A DNA stretch of 64,000 nucleotides. Origin: Porites lobata. Lineage: Eukaryota > Cnidaria > Anthozoa > Scleractinia > Poritidae. The position numbers and the translations under genes are program-made. Positions 32,944-45,000 of this stretch are shown here, in pieces; position 1 is the first letter of the stretch, and every line of letters begins with the position of its first letter. The stretch lies in the NCBI GenBank assembly GCA_942486035.1, contig CALNXK010000022.1:1618001-1682000 (forward strand), read 5' to 3'. The notes beneath the pieces were generated by a model, which saw nothing but the letters and a program-made list of their open reading frames with translations, had not been told where the DNA came from and made no database searches.

Positions 32944-35157
32944 AATACTCCACGGGAAAACAACCCCTTGTGCCTGCTTCCCAGAAGGCCGTGGGTGAGT
33001 AAGCAGCAAGCTGTTACCTTAGCAACAAACCTGTTCAACCTGCGCATTTTAGATGATTCTTCTGTGAAAGAATTAGACGGTTATGACGACAGGAATTTTT
33101 TTGTTCGTGGTTTGTTGATCACAGAGGGAAAAGACAACGAAAAACTTCCAAGTCATGAATATGTTCTGAAAGTTGTGAACCACATGGACTCGAATCACGA
33201 AGGTTTAATGAAGACACAATCTGACGTCATGTCATTTCTCCAGTCACGTGACCATGCTTGCCCAGTCCCAGTCCCTTCCATTTACGACACTACATTTGTC
33301 ATGTGCAAAATACCGAAGGTTGCCCCACCTGATATTGTTACCATGGAAACCAATGAGTTGGCCGATAAAGAAGAGATAGAAATTTACAACGGTGAGGAGT
33401 ATTCTAAAGAGGCATACTATGTGTGTGCTGTGCGATTACTGACTTTTGTACCCGGACAAATGCTGCACGAGATACCGCTTAACACCCAACTTTGCTTCGA
33501 TGCTGGGTTCGCCTTGGGAAGACTGCATCAAGATTTAAAGGTATGATCTTACAGGGCGGAGCCTATCATACAAAGTAAGATACCTTGTGTAAATATTTTC
33601 CTTCAAACGAGGTTAGAAGCTACTCAGGCTGTTTACTGGTCATTATCTAATAAAAAAAACACCCAATATATTGTTTACAAGTTGAGCACTACTAAGCTGG
33701 CCATTATTTTTCCCGCTTTCGACAGTTACTCATCAAGTCAAACCGGGAGCCCACAACACGGAGCGACCAGCTCAGACTAGTTTATATTTAGATCATTTTT
33801 CCTGCGAATTTTGAAATAAAGTCTTCAAACTTCAGGTTTTCAAATAAGTCTTACAAAACAGTCATCGAAAACCGAAGACTTAAAAAGGTATTTCTGGTGT
33901 TTTGATAGCATTTACCTCCTCTTTTTGTAAGTATCCTACTATGGATGCGCACGCATACTGGACGGTGCCTCTATTTTTGCAGGAAAAAGTTTTAAAAAAA
34001 TGATGGTAAAAATACCTTGATCTGTGAAAACGCCGTTGTATCGGCTAAGTATGGGAGTTGGGCGCTCACGGTTATGTGCTCCTGGTCAGCGAGGCAGGCG
34101 ATCGAGTAGGAGGGCTAAAAACAGATCCGCGAATTGTGTGCGAGTACTTGAAAGTGCCCGCACACACGGGCTGTTAAGCCTGGTCTCCAGACTGATATAA
34201 TCGCCCAGGACGTCTAGATAGCTTCCGTTTTTTTAGCGACGAACCGGAAGGTGAAATAGAAGCCCAGCCTCGAACCAAGGTTTTTCTTGGGATTTCCAGC
34301 GATAGTTGCGGTGCAAGAGGACGAGGGATGGGCGAAGCATGTCCATACATCTTAGCTCTTTTAACGTTTTTCATGACCCTTCCCGCCCTAGTCCAAAAAA
34401 TTTCATAAACCTTTGCGCCACGACTACTGCGAAAATCACAGAGAGCGCCCAGGTAACGAGGCGATGAAAATCGCTTGCAAACCATCGCCCTACCATAATC
34501 TCCTTTGTTTTACAGGATTTTGGATGTCCAAAGCTTGGACGCGATGACTTAGCATGGAACTTGGCTACTACAGGTGAAAAAATAGAACCATTTCTTGACG
34601 CTTTGAATGACCATCATTTCATTGAAATGGTCCAAGAGGTTTGTGAATCCTTTAGGGAAAATGTAACCCCGAAAATGCATCTGTTGCCGAAACAGGTCAT
34701 CCATGGAGACGCGAATTACACAAATATGTTATTGGTTCGACGTAGCGATAATGATGCTAATCTTGCAGCAGACTTTGGCTTCATCGACTTTTCAGATATT
34801 AATTATAGTTGCCGTGTCTTTGATCTAGCAATTTCGCTTACATACTGCTTGAATCACCCTAATGCTTTGAACTGCGAGGAATCTCGAATGGCGGCGGGAC
34901 ATTTTTTCGCAGGATATTACTCTGTCAACCCCTTGTCGAACGAAGAGATAGAATTGCTGCCTGTATTAATAGCCTCGAGGTTTTGTCAGACATTAGTTTA
35001 TGGTGCCTTCACCAACACATATCTCGACCCTGGCAATAGTTATCTCATGGAAACCTCTACACACGGGTGGAAGAATTTTGAAGCGTTTTGGAAGACGCCA
35101 AAAGACGAAGTGCTAAAAATGTGGCTCCAATTGACCAATCAGAACAATTACAATTAA
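32944..35157 (+). CDS. HYKK: Hydroxylysine kinase (aminoglycoside phosphotransferase family)
   Basis: Two exons: 32944-33540 (acceptor CTTTCTAG, donor AAG|GTATGA) and 34516-35157 (acceptor TTTTACAG, stop TAA). Together at least 412 residues. The family uses GTP to phosphorylate 5-hydroxylysine in cytosolic lysine/collagen catabolism. Visible landmarks: the nucleotide-binding N-lobe strand ELDGYDDRNFFVRG and EYVLKVVNHMDS; the lobe link VRLLTFVPGQML; WNLATTGEKIEPFL; the catalytic loop VIHGDANYTNML (HGDxxxxN); the metal-binding FIDFSDINYSCRVFDLAI, with FS where many relatives have FG; and the C-terminal SRFCQTLVYGAF and HGWKNFEAFW, which match the vertebrate protein. The first exon has no ATG in a sensible place, so at least one 5' exon is missing from the model. 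The 0.97-kb intron contains nothing recognisable. Confidence 0.85.
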
Positions 35158-36014
35158 AAAAAAAAATACGTCGTGACACCATTGAAGCGCAAAAACACCT
35201 TGGTACAGGAATAGACTTCGAGAAGTCTCTGTTTTTTCTTAGAGACAGGAACATCTTACTTCTCGCTTGTGGCTCGACGCTCGCGCGCGTGGACTCCCCT
35301 CACTATAAACCCTGAAGAAAAAGAGAGACTGCTAGCACTCTATGAAACAGGAAGTGGAAGAAAGAAAACTCTGGTTTGCAAGGGAACCAGGCACTGCTCA
35401 TCATCCGCCAGGTACTGACACTGGTCAAACTGAGGGAATTAGAGCTTTCTTCTGTATTCCATTTTCTCACTGGAATGATTATTCTCTCTTCCAAACAATT
35501 GCCGTCACGCTCTCTAACCAGAAGATTCAATCAACATATTTCAGGGTGGAACTTACTCACTGACTTCTGTTGGTAGGACAACAATAGAATTTTGATGTCA
35601 TACGCCCAAGTGTAAATAGCTTTAAAAAGCGCCTCAATGATTTTTAAGCACCTAGCTTTCATGAGAGGTTACGTGCAAATAGTTTATTTGATTTTTAAGT
35701 ATCTAGTGTTAGCATTATCTTTTTTACCATTTTGTCAATTTTGCATTTTATAGTATAAGGGCCGAGTCGTTTTGAGATTTTTAACTGAGAACTCCTCACC
35801 CTCTCTAGATAAAGTTGATTCATCATTCGTTCATGCGTTTATTCAAATATAGTAATTCAAATCCTATAGAGATTTGACAGGGATACTTAACGATGCTTAC
35901 GAAATAAACGAGTCTAAATGATATATTCCTGAACAACTAAACAGGGACAGCCGTTGGTTAATTCTTGGTCATGGGGCCTTACTTAAATTCAAATGTATCC
36001 CGTTCGTGATACTA
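35158..36014 (+). mobile_element. Gene-free stretch with probable LINE 3' remnant
   Basis: About 35585-35650 reads NSFDVIRPSVNSFKKRLNDF after a frameshift, like the last conserved block of LINE reverse-transcriptase ORFs (NSFKxRLDxF). What follows to about 35815 is AT-rich and ends with TAGATAAAGTTG, compatible with a LINE tail. The evidence is thin. No exon seen in the rest. Confidence 0.35.
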
Positions 36015-36595
36015 CCGTTGGTTTCATCTAAGCGTGGACACGAGACAAACAAAAAACGTGTTCTAATAGGGTGCCAGACATGCCATGTTTTGCCGCCAAA
36101 CATTTGAAGTTTGACAGCCGTTAAAGCAAACTGTCGTGACAAAGGTAAGTTGTTTATTATTTGGGTGCCGCCCAAATAAAGTAATCGAGTTCGCTTTTTT
36201 TAATTCAAAGTTGCAATAGGCACGCAATACGTGCGAGCGTAAGCAAACCAAGTAAACAAGCCAAGCGAATGTCTGCCGCCTAGTACATCGACGCCCAAAT
36301 AAGCGCTCCGACAGCGTCTGGTATGTTTTTGATCAGCGCGTTTCGCTCATATTTCATTTTTCTCAACTTTCAGCCATATTTCTCGCTCAGAAACAGCACA
36401 CTTGACTCCAGAAATTATTCTTAACGTCTAAAAGTTCTTGCAAAGAATGTTTTGTTGAGCGAAAACAAATCAAGTCGACAACAGCCTCCTACTCCAAATT
36501 TCGTCAGTCGCATGTTTGGCGGCAAAACATGTCATGTTTGCACCCAATTAAAACATGTTTTTCCTCACGTGTACACGCTTAGATGCAACCGAAGG
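36015..36595. mobile_element. MITE copy 2 (CCGT(C/T)GGTT...ATCTAAGC termini) with an internal insertion
   Basis: Inverted relative to the copy at 21196-21598 and similar throughout: ends CCGTTGGTTTCATCTAAGC and GCTTAGATGCAACCGAAGG, flanked by TA. Inside, about 150 bp (about 36163-36320, containing GGGTGCCGCCCAAATAA and GACGCCCAAATAAGCG) is absent from copy 1. A GGTAAGTTG at 36145 and a CAACTTTCAG ending at 36373 are placed like an intron donor and acceptor. Confidence 0.75.
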
Positions 36596-37603
36596 TACTT
36601 CAGCAATTGTACCCAGCCGGGGAACCCTGAGCACGTTGAAGTGAAGGTCCATGGGAACATAATGATGATCACGATCTTTCCCTTGACTAACTTCAGGACT
36701 CCCAGGAAAACAAAACTAACTTTTTTTTCTCGGGACCTATAGATCATACTTTCAAAGTATGCTTACCTCGTGAGTTTCCGTTTTTATTTGCCTAATCCTA
36801 GGCAAACTCAGGATCATGAATAAAGGGAATGATGTTTCATCTAGCAGATAAACTTATTCTTCAAATAGCGATTCATTCATCGAGTTATATTTTTGCTGTT
36901 CTTACTATGCCTTAAGGCAGTAGTTCGGCTATTTCTTCTTCACAACACGCGTAGAATTTTCCGCCATGTTCTTTAGCTAATAAAAACAGGTGTGCTAACG
37001 CAACTTTGTCCCAAGGTTTTCTTGATTGCCGTCCCTTATCCTGTACGATTTACGTCACTTTACTGGATATCGCAAACGTCAGTCAAATTTGGTCAACGCA
37101 AGTTGGTTACGAAGAATTAGCCGTTCAGTTTAACCTTTCCTTACGCACACCTCCGCTACAATACAGAAACCTCTTGATTGTACACAATTCACTTGGTCCT
37201 GAAGTCGTACTCAATCTTAACAGGGTGTCGACCTCTACATTACAGACACTTCTGTGATGAAGTTCTGTCCCTTTGCAGGTCCGCCCCAGCTTTCAGTTTG
37301 GAGAGCCCAAGGCTGGCTGCATATTCGTCCCGAATTTTATTCAAAAATTTCCATGTCAAGTGTTTGTCAGAGTTTGTTCTTGTCAGGGTAGGTATGGGGT
37401 TGTTGGTATGGCTAAAGTATAGAATTTGTGTCGTAAACGAATAAAATTCTTGTCTTTCTTGTGTGGGTTGTCCCCTTGCTAAGCTGACCTGCTTTCCACC
37501 ACCGGCTATAATCGTCAGGTATCAAATTTAATGGCTTGATGTTTCATCGCTTGGGAAGTTTCATTTTTTTTTAAATTTTGTAGCTTTTTTTAAATCAGGG
37601 CAT

Positions 37604-37885
37604 AGTTAGAAGAGGAGACTGGTTATGAAAGCCGGCAAACATGAAAGTTGAAAACAACGGTATTGTAGCTTATGTTGGAAGCTCCGTGACCGTGTACAAT
37701 CCTTTGTTTTTCGTTCACAAATTGTGACTGAATAAGTTAATTCGATGTTTTTATTGGTCTGTGAGTTCAAAATGATAGGAATGCTAATTGAACGTTGTGC
37801 ACGATCAGGTCCAAAAAAGGTAAAAAAAACCTATAACAAAGGATTCTAACGGGTTTCATAGCAATTCCACGTTAATAACTATGAT
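37604..37885. repeat. Dispersed repeat, copy B (inverted relative to 1.1 kb)
   Basis: Reverse complement of about 1100-1370 with scattered substitutions and small indels; anchors are AGAGGAGACTGGTTATGAAA at the left and TATAACAAAGGA...GGGTTTCAT at the right. Non-coding. Confidence 0.5.
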
Positions 37886-39136
37886 CAGGGTCAATTAATA
37901 CAGACATATAGGTTGTTCATTTATAAGGATGTTTTCTTAACGCGAGCTTTCAAAAATACTAAAAATAGCCTGGTCAACGAGTTGTTTGCAGATTGAATCA
38001 TTCGTTCAATAAACATAAAGCTGCGCCCGAACCAAAAATTTGTACAAGCAACGCCTGGCCTGAGGGCATACATTTTCTGTATCTTTCCTTCTTTGGGTAA
38101 CTCCTTAATTCTTCTTAAGTAGTATTAGATGAAGCATAATGACAATTGTACCGGTTCCGTAAATTCTCTAAAAACAAATTTTTAAAAACGAATGAAGCCG
38201 GAATGAAGTGGAAAAGGCTAGCAGTAAATATCATGGAATGGAATTGAAAGATGATCTGATTCTGTCCCTATGTTTGCTACGTAGACTTGGCACGTTCATG
38301 GGGAAAAAAACGTGACCCGCAGGCGAAGCATGGGTCAAATCTCATGCCAGCTAAGCTGTCAACTCAATTTTAACGCACATATCATCGAGTTGTGAAGTAT
38401 TGAGTGATTTTTAATGCTCTCCAGTTTCGACCGTTCAAGTTTGATTTTTTTCCTCCTCTGGGGTCATTTGACATTCCGCGACGTCCAAAATTTCACCCTT
38501 TTAAACCCGTCACTCCCTCAGACACGCATGATGAAGTCGTACAGCTTAGGTCTCTGGACAAAATCTAGTGATTTATCCATTCAACTGGATGAAAGCTCCT
38601 CGACAGTACTCTTCCATGTTTGTTTTGGTTCTTTGGTATTTTACAAATAGATGCGTTCATAGATTTTGGGATCTATCTTAAATCTTGATATTGAACACTC
38701 TTGGGATTATCTGGTAAGTACTAAAAGAGGGCGACCCACGGGTTATAACCGAAAGGCACCTACATCGAAGGAACACTAGATTCCTAGGATGCAGCCAACC
38801 CTCTTCGAAAATAAACCGGGTAAAAGCAGATATTTTTCCTCTTAGGTCAATGTAACTAGGAAAGAAAGTGAAAGGTTTGAGTACTTCGAGTTGCTCCGTG
38901 CCTAGCTTGTGAGGATATCTCAAAACATTGGGACTCTCTTATCGTGATACAGTCTGTCTTTGAAGCAATGAAAGGAAATACACATTGCTAATCCGTGAAC
39001 ACTGTCTTATCCGATCTAATAAGATAATGGATAGAGCCTTAAGACGCTCCCAACGCTTCTTTTGGGAATGAATAGAATAGGATATGCGAGAAGAGCAAGA
39101 GAAATCGGATTATTTTCTCTTGAAATAAGCTATGTA

Positions 39137-39310
39137 CGGTCGACTCCCGCTAATTCGAACTTTCAAGGGAAGTAGAAATAAGTTCGAGTCCTTGAGAGTG
39201 CGAGTTATCGAGGGTAAAATTATATAAAAACGATCTGAAGGGAAATGAAAATTGTTTCGAGTTAGCGAGAGGTTCAAGTTATTAGGGTTCGTGTTATAGG
39301 GAGTGGACTG
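39137..39310. mobile_element. MITE with TA duplication (pogo/Tigger-like ends)
   Basis: The 174-bp element starts CGGTCGACTCCCGCTAATTC and ends with GGGAGTGGACTG. The ends pair imperfectly (CAGTC-ACTCCC type) and TA flanks both sides (39135-39136, 39311-39312). The interior is a run of TTCGAGT and GAGTTAT words. A related fragment is seen near 46840-46915 (CAGTGCAAACCCGATTAACG). Confidence 0.6.
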
Positions 39311-41552
39311 TAGGTATGTGCGAAACCAAATGGTGTAGAATTTTAGCCCCTTTGTAGACTGGGTGTGGGTATAGATTTTATATGTTAGGCTTGGAGTGTG
39401 GAGTTCTTGTTGTTGCCATCGTTTTTGGTTATTTGTCGTTTCAGATAGAGCGGTTCACATCTGAACTGGAGAAAGGATTTCAAGGAACATGTCACAGCCT
39501 CCCCCGGGGCGTAAACCCGAATAAAACACAGTTACAGCTCAGTTCTAAAAGAGTTACGAATTTGCACGAAAAAATGAAATGATTCACTTGCATTAAGCTG
39601 TCAAATATCATATAAGGTTATTTTTCTTAGCTCCTATAATTCAGTCTTGGTTTTAACCATGGTCAATGTATTACCACCCGTCAAGGCTGCATGAGGGAAC
39701 AGTAAACCACTGTTTCTGTATCTTTAAAATATAATCTACCCTCAATTTTTTAAGCTTGATGTTTGTAATCGATGTTAATCTACTACAACCTAATTCATTC
39801 TTGATCCCCCCAAACGGTAAGCAACTTTATTCAAATTAAAGGGTAATGAAATAACGGCAAGGTCAACAAACCAGCGGCCCTTCACAAAAGGAAATCTAAT
39901 GCAATCTTAAATAGTGCAAGTCAGCTATAATTTAGGTCTGTTTAGGCTACCTAAGAATAACACTACACAATTACAATACAGTAAGACTTCCCTAAAGAAA
40001 TCAATGTCACTATAAAAATTAAAGAAACAATTATTCACAGTGTTCTTGAAAGATTAGATACTGTTTTTCTACTTAAGTTCACCATGTAAACCTTCCCTCT
40101 TCGGTGCAGTCTCTTAGGATCATTGTTACAATAACAAGTATAACAGGCCCAAATTAAGTTTCCATAAATCATGGCGGCCGTTTAACAAGAGCGTTAAAGG
40201 AAAATTGTCTTTCACGAATTGATAGGTAGTTGCGCAACTATATTTGAAGCCTATTTCCCATAGAGTTGATCTGAATGTTCTTTGAAGGTAAGTTCTTGAT
40301 CAGTTATCAACCTAAGTAACCGTCTGGCTTTTTCGCCGAGGGCAGCACACCCTCCCTCAGCTGCAGACTGGAGCCATTTACTTACAATTTTAATCACTGC
40401 CCAGTCATCAGAACTGACGTAATTTTCGGAGCTTTAAGATCATATACTGAAATTTCTTGCAGATCATTTTCATGCGAAGAGCAGTGGGCACTCGGTGAAA
40501 CTTGAGGTAGTATCATCAGATGCCCTACAAAGTTTGGTGTTACTAACAAATATGTTGTGCGCTGTGTGAACATGATGATCCAAAATATATTGACAAAGCT
40601 TCCTTAACAGAAACACAGGGGCGGAGGCTGAGTAAGGGCTCAGGGGGTCTGGAATCCCTTAAGCCATCATGTCATAGATTTTTATTTTTCACTATTAGAC
40701 TAAGCGCTATAAAATTCGGAAATTGTTGCCCCAGAATGGTCGCATCACTGAGTGCAACATTTATCTTAGTAACAGAAACATGAAAAGCATCGCGTCTTTT
40801 CCATAACGCATGTTGCTACGGGTATTCAAATTTGCCTTCAATGAAGTTTACAAGAAAACATGCGTGCGGCGTCTGAGAGTGCAGATTTGGACACCCTTGG
40901 CAAAAGCACCGGGGTTTTCCACAATACTGACCTCTCTTATATCGATTAAATTACTCAAAGTGTATTTTTCGTAGTCGTCAAGGGTAACAATAATAAGGAA
41001 CACACCCATTACCCATTTTAACATGTTTGACACCCTCTCGGGTTAATTTTCAAGTCTGCCATCTGCAATCTAGACCAACATTTTGATAACTTAACATAGG
41101 TGCACAACTCTGAAACAAACACACAGGATGACCTCATCAGTTGACAAATGTAGTTATCAAAGTCGAACGTGACCGTATATGCATTGGATTCTTTTAAATG
41201 AAAATACCTCAGAACCTCTTGATCATTGAAACCAAATGGTTGGTTTAAACTTTCAAGACACGTTACTAAACTAAGAAAACACATAGTTAATTTTGCCAAT
41301 TTTAGCTTAATAATGACGTCAGTGTTTACAGGACTTCATTAGAACCATTGAACTCTTGTTACAGATATCTTTTTGAAAATATTATTTCAAGCAATGTCCT
41401 TATCTTGATCTTTCTCCTCAACTGAAGATAAAGATGTTTTCTTCCATTAGGATCCTTTAATTAGGGTTGAGTGAGCCAGCTTGCATAATTGAAAACAACG
41501 TAGATTGCCTGGTTTTCCATCAATAAACCGCTAAAAATCCCGTGGAAGCGGT

Positions 41553-42059
41553 TCAGTGACTCATGGACCGCTCTTTTCTGATCAAATCCTTGTCTACAAA
41601 ACCATCACGAATGTGATTTATATTCGCTCCCCTTTCGATCAGAAAGCGCGCGCAGTCAAATTCTCCTTCGTTTACTGCAACGTCTAACGGAGTAGTACCT
41701 TCTTTGTCACACACTTCAAGCTGCGCGCCTTTGGTTACGAGGTACTGAAGGCATTCATAACTCCCTGTACTCGCAGCGCGATGTAATGGAAAAAAGCCAT
41801 CCACGCCTGGTTCGTTAAGATCTACGCCAGTTGACTCCACCACGCGTTTTAGCGTCTCCACGTCGTTATGCGTCGAAGCCCACTGAAGCAGGATCTGCGG
41901 ATCGAGCGATAGGCTTTGCTTCTTTCTCCGCGCTAGTCTTTCTTCCGGTGCCGGCTTTTCTTCCTCCTTTCTACGGCTACCTCTGTCTTCACTTACTTTC
42001 CTTTTGATTTTCTGAAAAGCGGAGAGTTTTAAAACTGTTTTCCTCATTCCTGTAGACAT
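41553..42059 (-). CDS. MYPT/PPP1R27-like three-ankyrin-repeat protein, short paralogue
   Basis: A single open exon of 168 residues. N-terminus (1-50) is basic and charged (KIKRKVSEDRGSRRKEEEKP, RLARRKKQSLSLD). Then come three ankyrin repeats: about 53-85 (PQILLQWASTHNDVETLKRVV), 86-118 (VDGFFPLHRAASTGSYECLQ) and 119-151 (EGTTPLDVAVNEGEFDCARF), then a short tail. Repeat order and the basic-then-DPxxLL entry recall PP1-targeting subunits (MYPT family, PPP1R16, PPP1R27). In those an RVxF motif precedes the repeats to dock protein phosphatase 1; here the aligned place reads KKQSLSL, so docking is uncertain. A close paralogue lies 5.6 kb away on the other strand. No intron is evident. Confidence 0.75.
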   Translation of the reverse strand: MSTGMRKTVLKLSAFQKIKRKVSEDRGSRRKEEEKPAPEERLARRKKQSLSLDPQILLQWASTHNDVETLKRVVESTGVDLNEPGVDGFFPLHRAASTGSYECLQYLVTKGAQLEVCDKEGTTPLDVAVNEGEFDCARFLIERGANINHIRDGFVDKDLIRKERSMSH

Positions 42060-45000
42060 GATGATCCAAAGAGCGAGTTTGCCTTGACCGATCGTTGTGT
42101 ACTACTTATTATACACGTAAAGTCTTCTCTTTTCTATCATCTAGTTACCGCCTCTGGCTGAGGCAGATAATTGCTTTCTCTGCCTTCTAAGGTTACATTT
42201 CCTGCGGACAATCTTGTAATGATTAAAATTTCTTCTGTTATTTTTGTGTGGACTATTCACTTAGGTCAATCATTGTTCCTTCTGACAGGTTTAGTCCCTT
42301 GCATTGTTCATCCCCAAAAAAAAAAAAAATTACTTAAATTCAAACAGTTTTATAATTCACTTCATTTTACAACAACAAAGGATTTTTCAGCGGTTAGACT
42401 TTAAATGTTTTTTTTCCTTATCTCTGATCGAAATAGACTACTATGAACTAACCGCAGTTTCAATTTAGAGGTTACCGAAATTCTCGAAACTACTTAAAAT
42501 TACAATTTTCTTATCAGCTCATTTTATCCAGGGCGAGTGTTTTCGCGTCACTTTAGACAGATTAGTTTTCTTCATCGATAAGGGAAAGTAAGAGATAGGC
42601 AAAGAGATGCCGGTCGCCTTATTGGAGCTGTTTTGAACTATTGCCGCGAAACTTAAATCAAAGTTATTACACTGGCCAATAAAAACAGTCACAGAAGGGA
42701 AAACGAATCGATCATAGTTCGAAGCGAGTACCTGTAATCATGCGCGGGAAAACGCATCTGAGCAAGTCACGCGATCGAGTTTGGGTTTTCACGCCCGGCC
42801 TTGACTGAGGAATGTAACGCGTGTGATTTTTAGCCACTCACAGAGAAGCGACGCAAAATCAAAGCTTTTGGAAAATTTCCCTCGCCCCAAACCTGAAACC
42901 AGTCTTTCATTACTATCTAATTAGTTGGTGACTTCGACATGTACCTCGAATAAACTATGGTTTCCTTTTTCTTTGTTCATCAGCAGTAAATGGACCAACT
43001 GATAAGCACGTCGCGTTATTCATTTATTTAAAGCGGTTACACGTTGTTTTCGTTTTTTTTTTTTTTTGGCATGAAAATAATTTCAACAAATATTTTCCAC
43101 TTTCAATTCTGCTTGAGGTGTACAGTTAAAAAAGGTTCGTCCATTTTCAATTCTACTTAAGGTGGACAGTAAAACAAAAAGGTTGAACTGAAAAATGAAT
43201 GCTTTCCCTTCCTTTTTCTTCGGCATGCTGCCCCTTACAATCTATTTTTTGTGGAATCTAAGACGTGACTTTCTTGTCTAAGAACTGATCTCGCATTTTG
43301 CAAACACATTCTCAGTTTACATTGAAATTTTTTGGCGGATTCCCAGCTAAAGGTGAAACCGTATCTTAACCCTCAATCTTGGACAAATGGATGGACGCAA
43401 CATCTCCCAAAATTGATGCGCCAACAATGTTGGGAGTTGTTGCGTGCGTGTTGGCAGTAGTTTGCAAACGGATGCAACAACTCCCAACAATGATGGGACC
43501 AGCAGTGCATCGTGGGAAGGATACAACACATAAGTCTTTGGTAAACAATGCGTTATGAGCGTGCGCAGCCCCAACAGTGTTGGAAAAGCTGTGCAAACGG
43601 ATCCAACATTGTTGCGCTACGCTTCGGCGATCACGAAACAACAGAAATGTTGGGAGTTGTTGGCTGAAAAGTTTGACTGGTTTCAAACTTTGCACAACAA
43701 CACGCAACAACATCCATCAACATGCAACAGGGTGTGCAAAAGGACGCAACATGTAACAACCGACAATATTGGGAGTTGTTGGGCAAAAATGTTGCGTCCG
43801 TTTGCACGCAGCCTAATACTAATACTTAGACCCCAGGCCAGCTGGATCACAACCAATTTTTTTCAAAGATGATCAGTTTCAACAAATCTGTCTCATATAT
43901 TTGTGGTGAACGCAATTTAAATTTCTTTCTTGCCTACAAGACCTGCTAACATCTTCTAATCCCTGAACTGATCTATTCTGAGCTGGTATGCTGTCAGTAT
44001 TTTTTAGTGTTCATAATTAAAACCCAATTTTGGTAAAGACATGATTGTCGATGCATGAAAAAAATATATTTTTGCAAATCACCGTCTTGCCCGCCTTTGG
44101 CTTAACCCTCAGACTACTCGCGTTTTCTTTCTCTATAGCTTTAGTATTTGTGGTACCAGCATGGAAGTTAGCTGTCGGCGTCCCTCAAAATATCCGAGTA
44201 AATCTTGTTAAGACAAATGAAAGGAAGTCACCATCTAAGCTTGAATTATTTTTCTAAGTTTAAAGGATCGCACTTGCATTGAATTTCAGTTGCCAAAACC
44301 ATCACGCGAATGTCAGTTTATTTTATACATAAAACGTATTAGGAAGCAGGGGTATACATATATTCAGTGAGGTTGCTAGAACATTAAATATATTTTTACG
44401 ATAATCGCTAGAAATTTAGTCTGCAAGAGACACATTTAACAGTTACCTGATCACCGCCTATTTATCTGATGATCATCTACTGTGACTAGCTAGTTCTAGT
44501 TTAGTTCTGAGTGGAATGAGGCAAATCTTGCCATTCAGTCTGCTGGCTATATCCATCCGTCTAGCAAGTCTAAGAACTCAAATCTAGTCTTTCTTAATTC
44601 TATTTTTCCTATCATGATATGAAAGAGCCTGAACACCCGGCCGAATCCTATTGAACAAATTAGTCCACCACTGATCAAAACATGCGTGAAACATTTTAGC
44701 GTTCCAAGGGTTCTTTATAAGAAAATTTAAAATCTGTATTCCACTTATTGTATTATGTGTATTTTGCAATCATGTTTTCTTTGACTATTTCAGAGCTTCA
44801 CTCGGTGACTTATGTCGTTTTATTTTCTTTTTTTTTCTATGCAAAAAGGGTCGTCTATGTAGAGTTTAAAAAAACCTCGCTGTTAAATGTTTATGGAAAA
44901 CAGATAAATAGCCCCGCACCTGATCAGAGGTGATGCCAAGGTCTTTAACACAATTAATGTTTACACTAAGGGTAAATTTGTTTTCAACATGCAGGTATAG

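Larger units (their letters stand above)
36600..41550. other. Long gene-free stretch
   Basis: No gene recognised in nearly 5 kb apart from the elements listed separately (37604-37885, 39137-39310). Open frames at about 37006-37444, 39382-39582 and 40848-41299 have no recognised motif. The last contains a hydrophobic start (MLKWVMGVFLIIVTL) that could be a signal peptide, but no exon context supports it. Confidence 0.45.

Noticed and set aside
43347..43872. Overlapping open frames on both strands
   Set aside because: By-products of the inverted CAACA/TGTTG repeat.
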